This document shows, one piece after another, positions 38,119-49,113 of a stretch of DNA of 64,000 nt. Positions within the stretch are counted from its first letter, which is position 1; each line of letters starts with the position of its first letter. This stretch comes from Micractinium sp. NFX-FRZ (Eukaryota; Chlorophyta; Trebouxiophyceae; Chlorellales; Chlorellaceae), in contig JAPTJF010000087.1 of NCBI GenBank assembly GCA_029339195.1, forward strand, positions 100,541 through 164,540. Reading direction: 5' to 3'. The notes below the pieces were generated by a model. The model was not told the origin of the DNA and did not search any database. It saw nothing but the letters and a program-made list of their open reading frames with translations. Made by a program: the position numbers and the translations under genes.

Positions 38119-38413
38119 CGCGCCAGGCTGTGACGCGTTGCAGGTCCGCCTGCTAGCAATCCATTGAAACCCGCACTGGATCACATTGGGACTGCCAGGG
38201 CAGGCAGGACAAGCAAAGAGGCCAGCAGGCTCAGCACGGCACACTTGGCAAAGCAGGCGCCTCACCCAGATGGCCCGGTCGCCTGTTGCATTGCTGCAGT
38301 GTTGTTGAGCCCGAAAGATTAATCGAGCGCCATCACGAACCATCCCGCTGGCACCTTGGAGGAGACTCCCGTTCCTGCGACACACGCATTTCCCCCGCGG
38401 CGCTGCCAGCGAG
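38119..38413. promoter_or_regulatory. Short divergent promoter of the kinesin and CCS1 genes
   Basis: Only 295 bp separate the two opposed start codons, so both promoters and both 5' UTRs must fit here. No TATA box or other named element was recognised. Confidence 0.5.
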
Positions 38414-41400
38414 ATGCAGCACTGCGGGGCGACACGCACACTGGCGCAACTAGCGCCAAGGGCGCCCCAGCCCACCTGCGCCCTGCTGCTGCCACCCTGC
38501 CGGCAGCCCGCGCTACCGTGGGCGGCCAGACGGCCTCAACTGGTCTGCTGGAGACGCCAGCAGCTGAACTGCCGCGCCGTGCAGGGTAGGTGCTGGCTGC
38601 CGCTGCTGCCGCCGCCGCCGCCTGCCGTCTGCCAGCCGCTTGCCCGTGCTGGTACGCGGGTGGAAGCGGGTGCTGGTCTGGAGGGCTACGCCTGCCCAGC
38701 ATGCCCCTACCAAACCGGATCTATGAGAGCAGCTGTTCTCAGCATCGCTGCATGCCCCCTCACACCCCCCCCCTGCTCTGTGCGCCCCGCTCCCGTACCT
38801 GCAGGCCCGGCGGCAGCGCCCAGCCTGTCGGATAACGAGGGCCCCAGCACCAGCGGGCGGCCCCCTCCAGGCTCGCCTCCCCCACGGCAGCCGCAGGGCC
38901 CCTCCCCGCTGCGCCAGCTGTCCAAGCGGGTGCTCAAGCAGCTGGCCAACCTGAAGCTGGCGGTGGCTGAGCTGGCGGTGATTGGCGCCCTGTCAGCGGT
39001 GGGCACCGTCATCAAGCAGGGGGAGCCGTACTCGTACTATGCAGAGGTGGGTGGGTGTGTTGATGTGGGTGGGTGCTGAGTGGATGAGCGGCTGAAGCGG
39101 GATGGCAGGGGTGGAGCAGCAGGGACGGGCGGGCGGGGGCCCCAAGGGTGGCGGACACTCGAGGGGGCGGGGACGTCATACTCCGCCATCGTCGCACATC
39201 AGCGCCCACCATGCAAACCTCCCCACCCCAATTCGCCCGCTTCACTTTTCAAACCGTCCCTCGCCCTCCCCTCCCCCCACCCACCCACAGAACTACCCAG
39301 AGGAGGGCCAAAAGGTGCTGGGCTTCCTGACGGGGCGCATCCTGTGGGCGCTGCAGTGGGACCACATCTACTCGGCAGACTACTTCCTCCTCCTGCTGGC
39401 CCTGCTGGGCGCCAGCCTGGCGGCCTGCACCGTCACCAACCAGCTGCCCGCCGTCAAGGTGGCGCGGCGCTGGCGGTTCAAGGCGGACGAGGCCAGCCTG
39501 GCGCGCTGCCAGGTGGCTGCCTCCCTGCCCAATGCCGCGCTGCGTGACCTGGCGGCAGCGCTGGTGGCGAGGCAGTACCAGGTGTGCGGGTTGTAGCGAG
39601 GAGGCATGGGTTGTGCTCTTGGAGGTGGGGTGTGGGTGTGGCGGCAAAAGATGGTCGGGCAGCATCCAGTGGGGGGCAGGTGGGGAGGTAATGGAGGGGA
39701 GGTGGACTGGCCAGGCATCGGTGCAGTATCTGGGAGATGCGTGCCTGTGAAGGCGTGCTGGCAGCGGCTGCTGAAGTGACGATGTGGAAGGATGCGTGAC
39801 ATTGTTCGGACTCTGCAGTTGCAGGTGTTCGAGACCCCCTCCCCCCCACCCCCCCACCCCCCCCCACACACACACACACAATTCTCTCCCTGACACTCCT
39901 TCCTCTGTCCGGACTGCAGGTGTTTGTGAAGGACGGGCAGCTGTACGGGTTCAAGGGGCTGGCGGGCAAGCTGGGACCAATCGGCGTGCACGTGTCCATG
40001 CTGCTGTGCATGCTGGGCTTCGCGACAGGGGCACGTGAGTGCCGCGGGCTGCTGCCTGCTGCTGCCCTGCTGCTGCTGCTGCTGCTGCTGGCGCCAGCTG
40101 CGCGCCTCAGGCTTGGTGGCTGTCTTTCCCCCATGCCCCCCCGACAGTGCTGGAGCCATCCCTCTCTCCCTAGCTAGCCTGCCTCTAATACTTGTGTTTG
40201 CAGTGGACAGACTTTGATGGCACAAGCATGGCGATGGCTTCAGCAGGCGCTCACCTGTCCCTCTGCCTCTGTCGCCCCTGTCCTCCCTCCCCAGTGTGTG
40301 CAGCGGGCGGGTTCACCGGCACTATCGGCGCTGCCACAGCTGTTCACTTCACCTCGCCTTGCGCCCCCCTTTTTGTGTGCCTCCGTGCAGTGGGCGGGTT
40401 CACCGGCACCATCATGGTCCCCGAGGGCGGCGACGTTGTGGTGGCCTCTGCGCTGCGCTCCGCCTCCCCGCTGGCAATCTACCCCTCGGGTGCGGAGGCG
40501 GTGCTGCACTGCGACGACTTCCGAATCGACTACCGGGAGGACGGCTCCATCAAGCAGTTTTACAGCGACATGACGGGTGCGCTGTGCTGGCCGCCGGGTG
40601 GTGGGGACATGAGAGGGCCTGATGCAAGGCCGACGGCATTCATGGCGCTGTGCCAGCGTGAGCGGCCGCCCCCTGGCCCTGTGCCCGTGACCGTCTTCTC
40701 CTGTCCCTCACGTTTTTTGGTGCGCAGCATGGGCGGCAAGCCAGCTGGCCTGCAAGTCCCAGACTGTGCGTCCCATTGCTTTCTTTCCTTTCTGCTTTTT
40801 GACGACCGCCCTTCCCCGCTCCGGCCTCACCCTTCACCCTATGCTTTGCAGTGCTCGACTTGGACGGCAAGCAGCTGGCCTCCAAGCAGGTCAGCGTGAA
40901 CGTTCCCCTCCGCTTTGGCGGGGTGACGGCCTACCAGACCGACTGGTCCATGTCGGGGCTGCAGCTGCGGGTGGAGGGCAACAAGGACCTGCCCGATGAC
41001 GTCACCATCCAGCTGCCCATGGCCAGCCTTGGCAAGAGTGAGTGGTGGGCGGGTGCGGGGCAAGGGGGAGGGTAGGAGGCTGGCCGGCCAGGGGCGGGGG
41101 CTGGAGGGCATCAAGGTTGCTGCTTGATGACAAAGGATGTGGGGTGGGCAGAGAAAGTTTGGGGCCAGGTGAAGGAGGCGGCGGCAGCTTGCGGTATGCT
41201 CGGCGGCGCTGCACGGCAGGCGGGTGGCGCTGCGGGGGTGCAGGCCGCCGCCTGCTCCTCTCCGCTCTGCTCTGCTCTCCGCCCCGCAAGCACCCAGGGA
41301 CAGCTTTCCGTCACCTGGATTGGATGTGCTACGCTGGTCTGATACGTACTCTGCTGTGGCCTCTCCCCCTCTACCAGGCAACAAGGACAAGCTGTATGCC

Positions 41401-42250
41401 ACGTTCCTGCCAGCGGAGGACCCGTCAGCGGCGCCAGCTGGCACCGCGCCACGTGGCGTCTCCATCCTGGCTCGCGACCTCCAGGTGGGCTGCCGCTACC
41501 GTCAACACTGGCAGCGGCTGCAGCAACACATCTATGGACGGCGCGCAGCGAGTGTGTGGGCAAGCATGCCCCTCTCTGCCTGCCACCCCCTCCCTGCCAC
41601 CCCCTCCCTGCCACCCCCTCCCGCACACCCCCTCCCTCCTGCTTCCTCCCCCCCTCCCCTTCTTCCCTCCCGTTGCAGCTGGTTACCTTTTACGACGCGC
41701 GCGGCGAGTTTGTGGGCGTGCGGCGGCTGGGCAGCGGCAAGGCCATCGAGGTGGAGGGGCTCAAGATCACTCCCGAGGCCATCGTGGCCAGCACGGGGCT
41801 GGAGCTCAAGGCGGACCCAGGGGTGCCCCTGGTGTATGCCGGCTTTGGAGGTGCACTGGGCTGGGCGGGGCGGGGATGGGCGGCAGCCAGCCTGTCGAAG
41901 CACTCACCCTATCCGCGCTCACAAGCAACGCCTGCTGACCGTCGCACCTGGCCACACGCGCCGCCACCTTGGCTGGAGGAAGCCTTGGATCGCAACCATA
42001 ACGCTGCCGCCCTCCCCCCCCTCTGCCCGCAGGCCTGTGCATCACCACCGTCGTCTCCTACCTCTCCCACTCCCAGGTGTGGGCGGCGCAGGCGGGCAGC
42101 AGCGTCATGGTGGGGGGCACCACCAACCGAGCCAAGATCTTTTTCGAGCAGGAGCTGGGGGAGGTGCTGGAGGCGGTGCCAGAGCTGCCAGCAGCGCCGC
42201 CGCTGGTGGGCGCCCAGCAGCAGCAGCAGCAGCAGCAGGGGGGGCAGTAG
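38414..42250 (+). CDS. CCS1: CCS1/ResB-like plastid cytochrome c synthesis protein
   Basis: Nine exons with agreeing phases (38414-38585, 38805-39046, 39291-39581, 39920-40034, 40391-40576, 40852-41037, 41378-41484, 41679-41850, 42033-42250) give 562 residues. CCS1, with CCSA, moves haem to apocytochromes c on the lumen side of thylakoids (System II). The N-terminus is Arg/Ala/Gln-rich and lacks acidic residues, like a chloroplast transit peptide. Membrane segments: AVAELAVIGALSAVGTVI, YFLLLLALLGASLAACTV, HVSMLLCMLGFATGA and, near the end, CITTVVSYLSHSQVW. The long region between the third and last, with GGFTGTIMVPEGG and AYQTDWSMSGLQLRVEG, fits the large lumenal loop of ResB proteins. The C-terminus has an 8-Gln run. 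Intron 4 holds an in-frame copy of the exon-5 start. Confidence 0.92.
40298..40326 (+). repeat. Intronic copy of the CCS1 exon-5 start, in frame
   Basis: It matches 40385-40413 at 27 of 29 positions, including GTGCAG and the codons for GGFTGTI. The spacing is 87 bp and the frame between is open, so splicing to the copy would insert 29 residues. Confidence 0.92.
41577..41635. repeat. Short tandem repeat in the pyrimidine tract of CCS1 intron 7
   Basis: Units of the type CCACCCCCTCCCTG recur four times just upstream of the exon-8 acceptor. The array itself forms much of the polypyrimidine tract. Confidence 0.75.
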
Positions 42251-42942
42251 CCGTGACCTGGGCGGCTGGACTGTTTGTTTGTCGCACTGCACCGGCTCGT
42301 TATTCCTACGTGCTGTTACTACGATTTACTACTACTTACTTGTATTCCTTCCTGAGAGTCCGAGCCTGACCCCTCATTGTCATGACATGCACACCCTGAC
42401 CATCCTGCCGCCAGGCTAGGCCAGCCGCTGCCGCATCCTGCGATCCAAGTGTTACGTCACGCGCAACTTGCAAGCAGAGAAAGGCAGGCTCTGCGGGACA
42501 CTTGTGGTTGGTGTGATTGGTGATTGGGTTTTGGTGTAAGGCAAGTGGCATCGTTGGCAGTGCTGGCGCGAGTGAGGCAGGCAGGGTGTCTGGGAGTGGG
42601 TGTGCATCACTCAGTCAGCGTGGCAGTGTCGGGTGGGAGGTGCAAGCAGCCTCAGTTGGGGAGGGTCTTGGGGTACAGCAGCGGGGGAGGAGGAAAGCAC
42701 ACACAGCAGCAGGGGTGCAGACCACAGCATGAGCAGCACAGAGAGGAGGCGGGTGACTGGGGCTAAGCACGGCACGCAACCAACAAGGGCGCTTGCGCTG
42801 CCAGGCCCCAGCAAAAGAGGAGGCAACAGGGGAGCACACAAGCGGGGAGGCAACACATCACATCTTACGTATCACAAACAAGGGAGCAGGCACAACAGGG
42901 GGGGCAGGCGCCGCACGCTGGGCTGCGGCGCGCCACGCTACG
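42251..42942. other. Convergent 3' spacer between CCS1 and the membrane-protein gene
   Basis: This holds the CCS1 3' UTR with TGTAA at 42535-42539 and the 3' UTR of the minus-strand neighbour. Open frames here are chance overlaps. Confidence 0.6.
42535..42539 (+). terminator. TGTAA polyadenylation signal of CCS1
   Basis: TGTAA stands about 285 nt after the CCS1 stop codon and is the first on that strand. Confidence 0.65.
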
Positions 42943-45900
42943 CTACGAGCGCTTTGCGCCGCCTGCGCCGCCCGCTTGTTGGCTGAGCAGCACTGATGTG
43001 ATCATGCCGGCGGTGCTGGTGCCCACAGCAAACCACAGGTTGCCGGTAACCGTCGTTTCCAGCGCCAGGTAGGCGCCAGCCAACGCCACGCGTGCGCAGA
43101 CGACCAGCCGCTCCTCGCCACTGATGGTGGTGGTCTCCAGGTTGCCCCAGGGCCCCTCCATCCACTCCTTGGCCTCCAGCTTCTCATCGCCCACGACGAT
43201 GCTGCAGTTAAGGTTGAGAAGGGTTTTAGGAGGGGTTGAATGATCTCGGGAGCAATCGTGGCGGACTCCCTGTTGCCCCAGGCGCCCCTCCAACCCAGTG
43301 TTGCCTCCAACCAACTTTTTCGTTGCCAAGGATGCTGCTGCAGGGCGGAGAAGTGAGCGGGGTTCAAGGGCGGGCAAGAAAGCAGGGCGGAGCAGGGCTG
43401 GGTAGCGCCAGGCGGCCACGACGCCTGGCAGCAGGGAGACAGGGAAGCAGGGCACGGGAAGCGCATGCGGGGGTGCACTCCCTTGTCCACCGCTTCGTCC
43501 TCGCCCACAACCAAGCCCTCCGTCCCTCCTCACTCCTCCTGCATCCCTGCTCACGTTGTGGAGGTGTCGCGCAGGGCCAGCGCCGAGTAGTACCACGCAG
43601 CTTCCAGGGTGCCGGTCAGTACCGCTGCCGAGGGAGCCACGAAGAAGGCGGGCAGGCGCCCGCCCACCAGGGTGCCCATGGCCGGCTGCTCAACAAGGGG
43701 GTCCAGCAGCGGGTCCCGCACGCCGCCCAGCAGCGCGGTGAACACGTCCTGCCACAGGCCCTGCAGGCGGTTCAACAGACCAGTGGGTGTGTGAGTGGCA
43801 GGGGGGTTGAGCTGTGTTGAGCGTGAAGAGGCAGTGTTGGCAAGAGCGTCGAGCAAGAGCGTCGGGGAGTCCCGCACGCCGCCTGGCAGGGCAGCGAAAG
43901 GCACTGTGGGTGGGCACGGAGTTGTGGGGCAGTGGGGCAGGAAGACATCCTGCCCTGAACCCCCCGCAGAGAAAGCCCACTGATCATCACATCCATCCAG
44001 CGCTGCGCAGCACGTGGCACGGCACGACACAGCGCAGCCAGCATGGCACAGCACAGCATGGCATGGCACAGTGCAGCACGCCTTGCCTGGTAGACGAGAC
44101 ACTGGCAGAAGGAGACGACGGCGGCGCAGGCGGCAAAGTTGAGGAGGGGCATCTTGCGGAAGAAGGTCTGCTGGTCGGCGGTGAGGGGGCGGAAGATGCT
44201 GCGGGAGGGGCAGGGGGGCCAGGGGGGCACGCATGAAGCGGGCTGTCCCAGCAGCAACTCGTGCGTGCACCTCGAGTCCATGCACATGCCGGCTCTGTGG
44301 GAAACAAGAATGCAGAGCGGCTGGTTGCAGGCCGCGCCATACCGGCACTGCCTCTGCTGCGTCTGCCTTGTGCCGGCACTGGCCGCAGAACACGGCACGG
44401 CTGCCTCTGCTGCTGATGGTGCTGCAACCAGCATCACAGTGCAGAGCACAGCTGCAGCTGCAGCGCGATGCAATGTGACGCGGCGCCAGCTCAGCCCTCT
44501 CACCTCTTGTTCAGCACGCCAGGGGCGGCAGTGTTGGCGGCTAGCGTGCCCAGCACGTAGGGTGCGGTCCAGCCCAGCCAGGTGGCCGCTGCCTCTGGGC
44601 TGGGCGCCTCGTGGAGCAGGCGGTAGGCGTCGTAGCCGGCCCACCCTCCCGCCAGGCCTGCCAGCCAAGCGGTGATCAGGCAGGAGGTGGCGCAGACCCA
44701 GAGGATTGAGTTGGGGCCGCCGCTGGAGTCGAGCGCCTCTCGCAGCTTGGCAGCCAGCTTTTCGGAGCCGCCCAGGTCAGTGCCGTCCTCCTGCAGGGTA
44801 TGGGGTACACGGCAAGATCCACAAGTGGAGGTGCGCTGGATGCGGATGCTAAGAATGTGACTGCCGGCTTCTCAGAGGGCCCCAGGCAAATGGGGCAGGT
44901 TGCTGGGGGCTGTGAGGGGCCGGGGGCGGCGGCAGGCGGGCAGGCACCTCTCTGCCCCACGCGCCACCACCCACCTGCGCCTGCGCCCAGGTGTACCCCG
45001 TCAGCGCCAGCACATCGGCGGTCATGTTATTCGGCAGCTTCCCTGGCACGCCGTCTGCCCCACCCTCGCTGCCCTCGCCGTCTGCCGTGCCCGTAACCGC
45101 TGCCTGCTGCGCCTGCTCTGCCTCCAGCTGGCGCAGCGCAGCGGCAAACTCGGCACGCGTTGCACGAAGCGCGTCGTACCGCTTCTGGCTCTCCGCCAGG
45201 CCCTGCTGCCCCAGCCGGCGGGACCACACGGCAATGTTGATGACCCAACCCGGCAGCACCCCGTCTGCCCGCATTTTGGTCAGCTCCGAATCGAGCTCCT
45301 GTGGAGAGAGAGGGGGCAAGGCAGGGTGGGGTGCACCGTGAGGGGTGGGGCAATAGCCAAGCCATGGATGGAGTGTACATATCTGTGCAGGGTATGAAAC
45401 TATCCAGGTTGGGATGAAGATTTGATTGCCAAGTTCTTGAGGGGCGACAAATTGTGCAGCCGCAAGTTGTTTGCCGCACAGCAGCGCAGGACAACCGCGT
45501 ATGGCTGCCACCCCAGAGAGGGCAGGTCAGGCGCACCTTCAGGCTCGTCCTGCCTTCCTCTACCGTCTTCAGGCTCTGGTCGATGAACCTGCAGCGGCAG
45601 TAGCAGCGGCGGCCACGGCAGCAGCGGTAGAAGTGTGAAGTGCGCCCCCCCGCCCAGAGGATGCGACACTCCAGCGCTGGTCACTGCCTTGCTCCACAAA
45701 CCACTGCTAACTTCTGCTGTCCCACTGTACACAGAGTTTCCTGCAGTTCCCCGCGTAAAATCAAAGCTCACTCACCCATCGTACTCCTGGAGGGCACGAG
45801 CAAAGATGTTCTCGCCGTCGCCGCCGCTGCTGCCGCCGCTGCTGCTGCCGCCGCTGTCCAAGGCCGCCAGCCGCAGCTGCCGATCCAGGCGACGTTGTTG

Positions 45901-46047
45901 CTTCTTTGATTGTGCAGTTGCAGCGGCTCCTCGTGCCGGCAGGCCGCCTAGAAGCAGCGGGCGGCGAGTGTAGGAGGAGGTGCTGCTGGCAGCAGGGGGT
46001 GCCGCCCGGTGCGCCAGCGGGCACCGCGCAGCTGCTGCCACAGACAT
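42943..46047 (-). CDS. Unrecognised multi-pass membrane protein, probably plastid
   Basis: Seven exons run from ATG 46045-46047 to TAG 42943-42945: about 46047-45778, 45590-45538, 45298-44976, 44790-44505, 44197-44085, 43762-43557 and 43203-42943. The first 60 residues are rich in Ala, Arg and Ser with almost no acids, like a chloroplast transit peptide (MSVAAAARCPLAHRAAP). A charged helical region follows (ELDSELTKMRADG to AALRQLEAEQAQQAA). Hydrophobic segments come next: ILWVCATSCLITAWLAGLAG, WLGWTAPYVLGTLAA, LLNFAACAAVVSFCQCLVY, FFVAPSAAVLTGTLEAAWYY and a C-terminal pair around AGAYLALETTV and GTSTAGMITSVLL. I do not recognise the family. Its plastid-gene neighbours (CCS1 and TL15) prove nothing about function in a eukaryote. 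Confidence 0.72.
43272..43343 (-). repeat. Intronic copy of the last-exon start of the membrane-protein gene
   Basis: It resembles 43141-43207, the exon start encoding SIVVGDEKLEAKEW and the residues that follow. The CTGCAG acceptor and both ends are well kept, the middle poorly (about 70% overall). Confidence 0.7.
43862..43955 (-). repeat. Weaker intronic copy of exon 6 of the membrane-protein gene
   Basis: The block GTCCCGCACGCCGCC and a GAAGACATCCTGCC segment echo 43712-43755 of the exon (GTCCCGCACGCCGCC and GAACACGTCCTGCC). The spacing between the blocks has grown in the intronic copy. Confidence 0.55.
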
Positions 46048-46484
46048 TCGGGCAATTGGTGCCGAGGGCGTGGGCGCTGGGTGCGGCTCAAGACTCCCGA
46101 GCAGGCTGCAGACTCGCGCGCTTCTTGCTGCGCAGCGGGAGCAGTGCTGAAGAGCTGACTTGAGGGCCAGGATGCCAGTTAATAGACGCGATCGCTGGGT
46201 TGGACGGCTAACGAGGTGCTGGCTTGTACCGCGCCACCAGTGCGCCGCCGCCAGGCCAGCCTCTGACACCAGGGCTGCCAGTCTTACAAAAATCCACACA
46301 CGCGGCAGACGGCCTCCAATAAACACAAACCCCAGGTCTCAGGAATAAGTTGCCAAAATTAAGTGCCCACAGTTGAACATGCACAGGCGAGAGCCAAGGC
46401 GCTCGGCGCTTGCGCCCGCTGCTCTCCGGCCGGCACAGCGGCGCTCCATCATCACTCCAGCCAGTCAGGCTGTGCAGGAACTCT
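46048..46484. other. Spacer: TL15 3' UTR and promoter of the membrane-protein gene
   Basis: Both flanking genes read on the minus strand. TTACA at 46284-46288 gives a TGTAA poly(A) signal for TL15 about 200 nt past its stop. The remaining 240 bp must hold the promoter and 5' UTR of the next gene. Confidence 0.6.
46284..46288 (-). terminator. TGTAA polyadenylation signal of the TL15-like gene
   Basis: TTACA on the plus strand lies about 200 nt downstream of the stop at 46485-46487. Confidence 0.6.
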
Positions 46485-48346
46485 TCAAGGGCACAGCAGG
46501 GAGTCCCGGGTGGCCACGCCCGTCGTGGGGTTGACGCCGTCTGCAGGGCAGGGCAGGTGGGCGGGAAGAGTGCAGGCACGGCTGTTGAGAGAGCAACTCC
46601 GGGGGCCGCGTACGGCAGCGCAGCCCCTGCAATTGCGCCTGCCTGCTCACCCCACACATGAGCCTTCGGACAGCTTGCAGAACCTCACCAGTGCATCGCA
46701 GCAGCATCGCACCCCACCCGGCACCCCACCCCAAGCCGAAGCAGGTCCCCCGCTCACCACCCACCCACCCACCCACCCACCCACCCGCGATTTTGCAGAG
46801 TCCCATAAGCACGTCCTTGCGCAGCACGACGTCGGTGAAGTCGGCGCCCTTGATGCTCTTCACGCGCCCAAACTGCGCGTTGGTCACCTGCAACCGCAGG
46901 GGGGGCGGGCGAAACGAGGGGACGGATGAGAGGTGAGCCGACAACTCCTCTGCTTGATGCTCGAGACGCACCCTCCAGCCGCCCCACCAACCAAGGGCAT
47001 CACCCCCGTTTTGAACCCGCAAAACTACAAAACCCAAGCAGCACCCACGTGCTGCAGCTCTGCCGGCAACAGCGCACTCACCGCAGCCCCCTCCATGACG
47101 GCGTTTGACAGGTCAGCGCCCTCCAGCTCCATCAGCTCCATGTCGGCAAACCGCAGGTTGGCGCCCGAGAAGTTGGAGTCGGTGGCCAGGGCGCCAAACA
47201 GGGACACGCCCTCCAGGTTGGAGTTGCTGCACCAACCACAGGCAGGGGGTGGCATCCCGAGGTTCTTTCATACATGCAAGGGTGGGCCGAATGTGGATGT
47301 GCAGCAGACTCACATGCACACCATCGGCACAACGCCTCGGGTGTGTGACACCGATTAGGCGCTGCAGAGAGGAGCACACGGTAGGTCGAGCTTGGCGACT
47401 GACTCACACCCCGCCACTGCTGTCCTGCAGCCGCAGGTCCGCCACGTGCCCAATGAGGCTGCCGGAATGAAGACACTCGTGACCCCACCACTCTGGCTGT
47501 GCTGCCGAGCTGAAGTGAGGCAGCAGCACAGACGCTCATGACCCCACAAGTCTGGTTGTGAAACCCTGGCAGCCCCCCCGCTGCTCCAGGGGTCTCTGCC
47601 GCACTTTGTTTGCGGAAGTCGGACTGTAACCCCCCAACAACAGATGCAAACCTCAAGTGCAGCCAGTGGCGGAGACACTCGTGACCCCACCACTCTGGTT
47701 CTGTAACATCAAGCGAAAGCAACACAGCAGGCAGCGCCCGCCCACCTCATGTTGGTGCCCCGCAGGTCTGCCTTCAGGTACTTGTTCTTCCTCAGGTCCT
47801 GACCAGACAGGTCCTTGAACGCCAGGCTGTTGCCGCCGCCTGCAAGGGGCACAGTGTGGGGTGCGAGAGAGAGAGGGGGACACGGCACGGTTGGTGGGGC
47901 CGGGAATCAGGAGTGGCTGGGGAGGCGAGTGCGGCGGTTGAATGGCTAAGCCATGCCCATGACCGCCTGGCGCCGTGCCTTCCGCGTTCACAATTTCTGC
48001 CTTGCCAGCTGTCATATCTGATGGTGGGACTCACCGCCGCCGCCGGAGACGGCCAAGGCGGGCATCGCCGGCAGCAGCAGGGTGGCCGCCGCCGCCGCGC
48101 CCAGCAGCGCTCCCGCCGCCCGCTTGCCGGCGTCCTCTGGGAGCAGCGACGCCTGCACCCTGCATCCCGTGCTGCGGCCGCGCTGCTGCTTGAAGCACTG
48201 CACAGACGGGGCGCAGCAGAGGGCGGGGGGTGAGGGACAGGCTGAGGTGTGAGAGGTGGGGTGTCGCCCCGCTCCGACCGATGTTCCTCGATTCTGCCAC
48301 TCGCCTGGCTGGGCATCAAGCCCCGAGAGCTGGCTGCCGTCTGCAT
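46485..48346 (-). CDS. TL15-like thylakoid lumen pentapeptide-repeat protein
   Basis: Seven exons (48346-48305, 48197-48035, 47839-47746, 47458-47408, 47226-47082, 46887-46785, 46540-46485) give 217 residues with phases that all agree. The N-terminus is a bipartite lumen signal: a transit-like stretch, then KRAAGALLGAAAAATLLLPA ending AMPALAV, a likely cleavage site. Pentapeptide repeats follow (LSGQDL, ADLRGTNM, ANLRFADMELMELEGADLSN, GADFTDVVL). The end CKIADGVNPTTGVATRDSLL closely matches the plant thylakoid lumen 15 kDa protein (Arabidopsis At2g44920 type). The biochemical role of that family is unclear. The start rests on the first ATG whose exon gives the right phase; this needs a GC donor at 48304-48303 (CAG, then GCGAGT). 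Intron 3 holds three short copies of an exon edge. Confidence 0.88.
47471..47703 (-). repeat. Three copies of a 31-bp unit in TL15 intron 3
   Basis: Units at 47471-47501, 47530-47560 and 47673-47703 share AGACACTCGTGACCCCACCA and CTCTGG with few differences. Read on the minus strand they give QSGGVTSV-like peptides, close to the SSGGV at the end of the adjacent exon (47408-47458). Confidence 0.85.
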
Positions 48347-49113
48347 TTTGCTAACACTTGCCGACACCGGGTATGCGCACTCCGCCAGTGGCGAGGGAAG
48401 CGGGGTGCGAAGGTGGTCGTGTGCAGTATTGGGGCGATCGGGCCGTGCGGATGGGCCAGCGATGGGCCCACCTGGCATGCACCTCCATCGCCGCCAGCCG
48501 GGCGGCCCGCCGCCACCCTCGTCTTGCCTCATTCATGGCCCCGCAAGCACGCGCAACACACGTTCTTCCTTGTGCTTCATCGTCTTCTGAGGTCTAATTC
48601 CAATCACAAGGTTCATACAATTGGAATGCTCTGTGCAGTAACTGCGAAGAACGAATTTGTTTTGTATGTAGGCGCGGCGCGTGTTGACGGGCGCGGCAGG
48701 AGGAGTGAAGGGGTGAGGTGTGGTCAGCTGGACAGATGATCGATGGGGGGCTTTGAAGGAGGAAATGGGACACAAAAGGGGCATGGATATCAAAGAATAG
48801 CAACGGCAACGGATCCAGGAGGGGTGCTTGCCTCAGAGAGGCATTCCATGGCATTCCACAGACAAACAAAAGGGTGGGGTGTGCATGGGCAGACAGTGAT
48901 GGGTTTGGGATGAAGTGCACAATACTGCCGCTGAAGGAGGGCTAACTGACAGCACAGGTGTGCTGGCCAGTGTGCATGCGTTCTTGGCATCGCCTGGTAT
49001 CAGGGCGTGAGGGGCAGGGGTGGGCCACCAGTGCGGGCTCCAAAGCCGCGCGCTGCACCCACCCTCACCACCTCGTCACGCGCAGCGCGGCTGACGAGCG
49101 GCGGCACACGCCA
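48347..49113. other. Spacer: TL15 promoter and 3' UTR of the pectate-lyase-fold gene
   Basis: No conserved coding block was seen. The stretch 48590-48680 is less GC-rich than its surroundings. No TTACA signal for the minus-strand gene upstream was found. Confidence 0.45.

Noticed and set aside
47471..47703. Spaced repeats resembling a small CRISPR array
   Set aside because: Only three units, uneven spacing, inside a nuclear gene intron and related to an exon; a eukaryotic setting.
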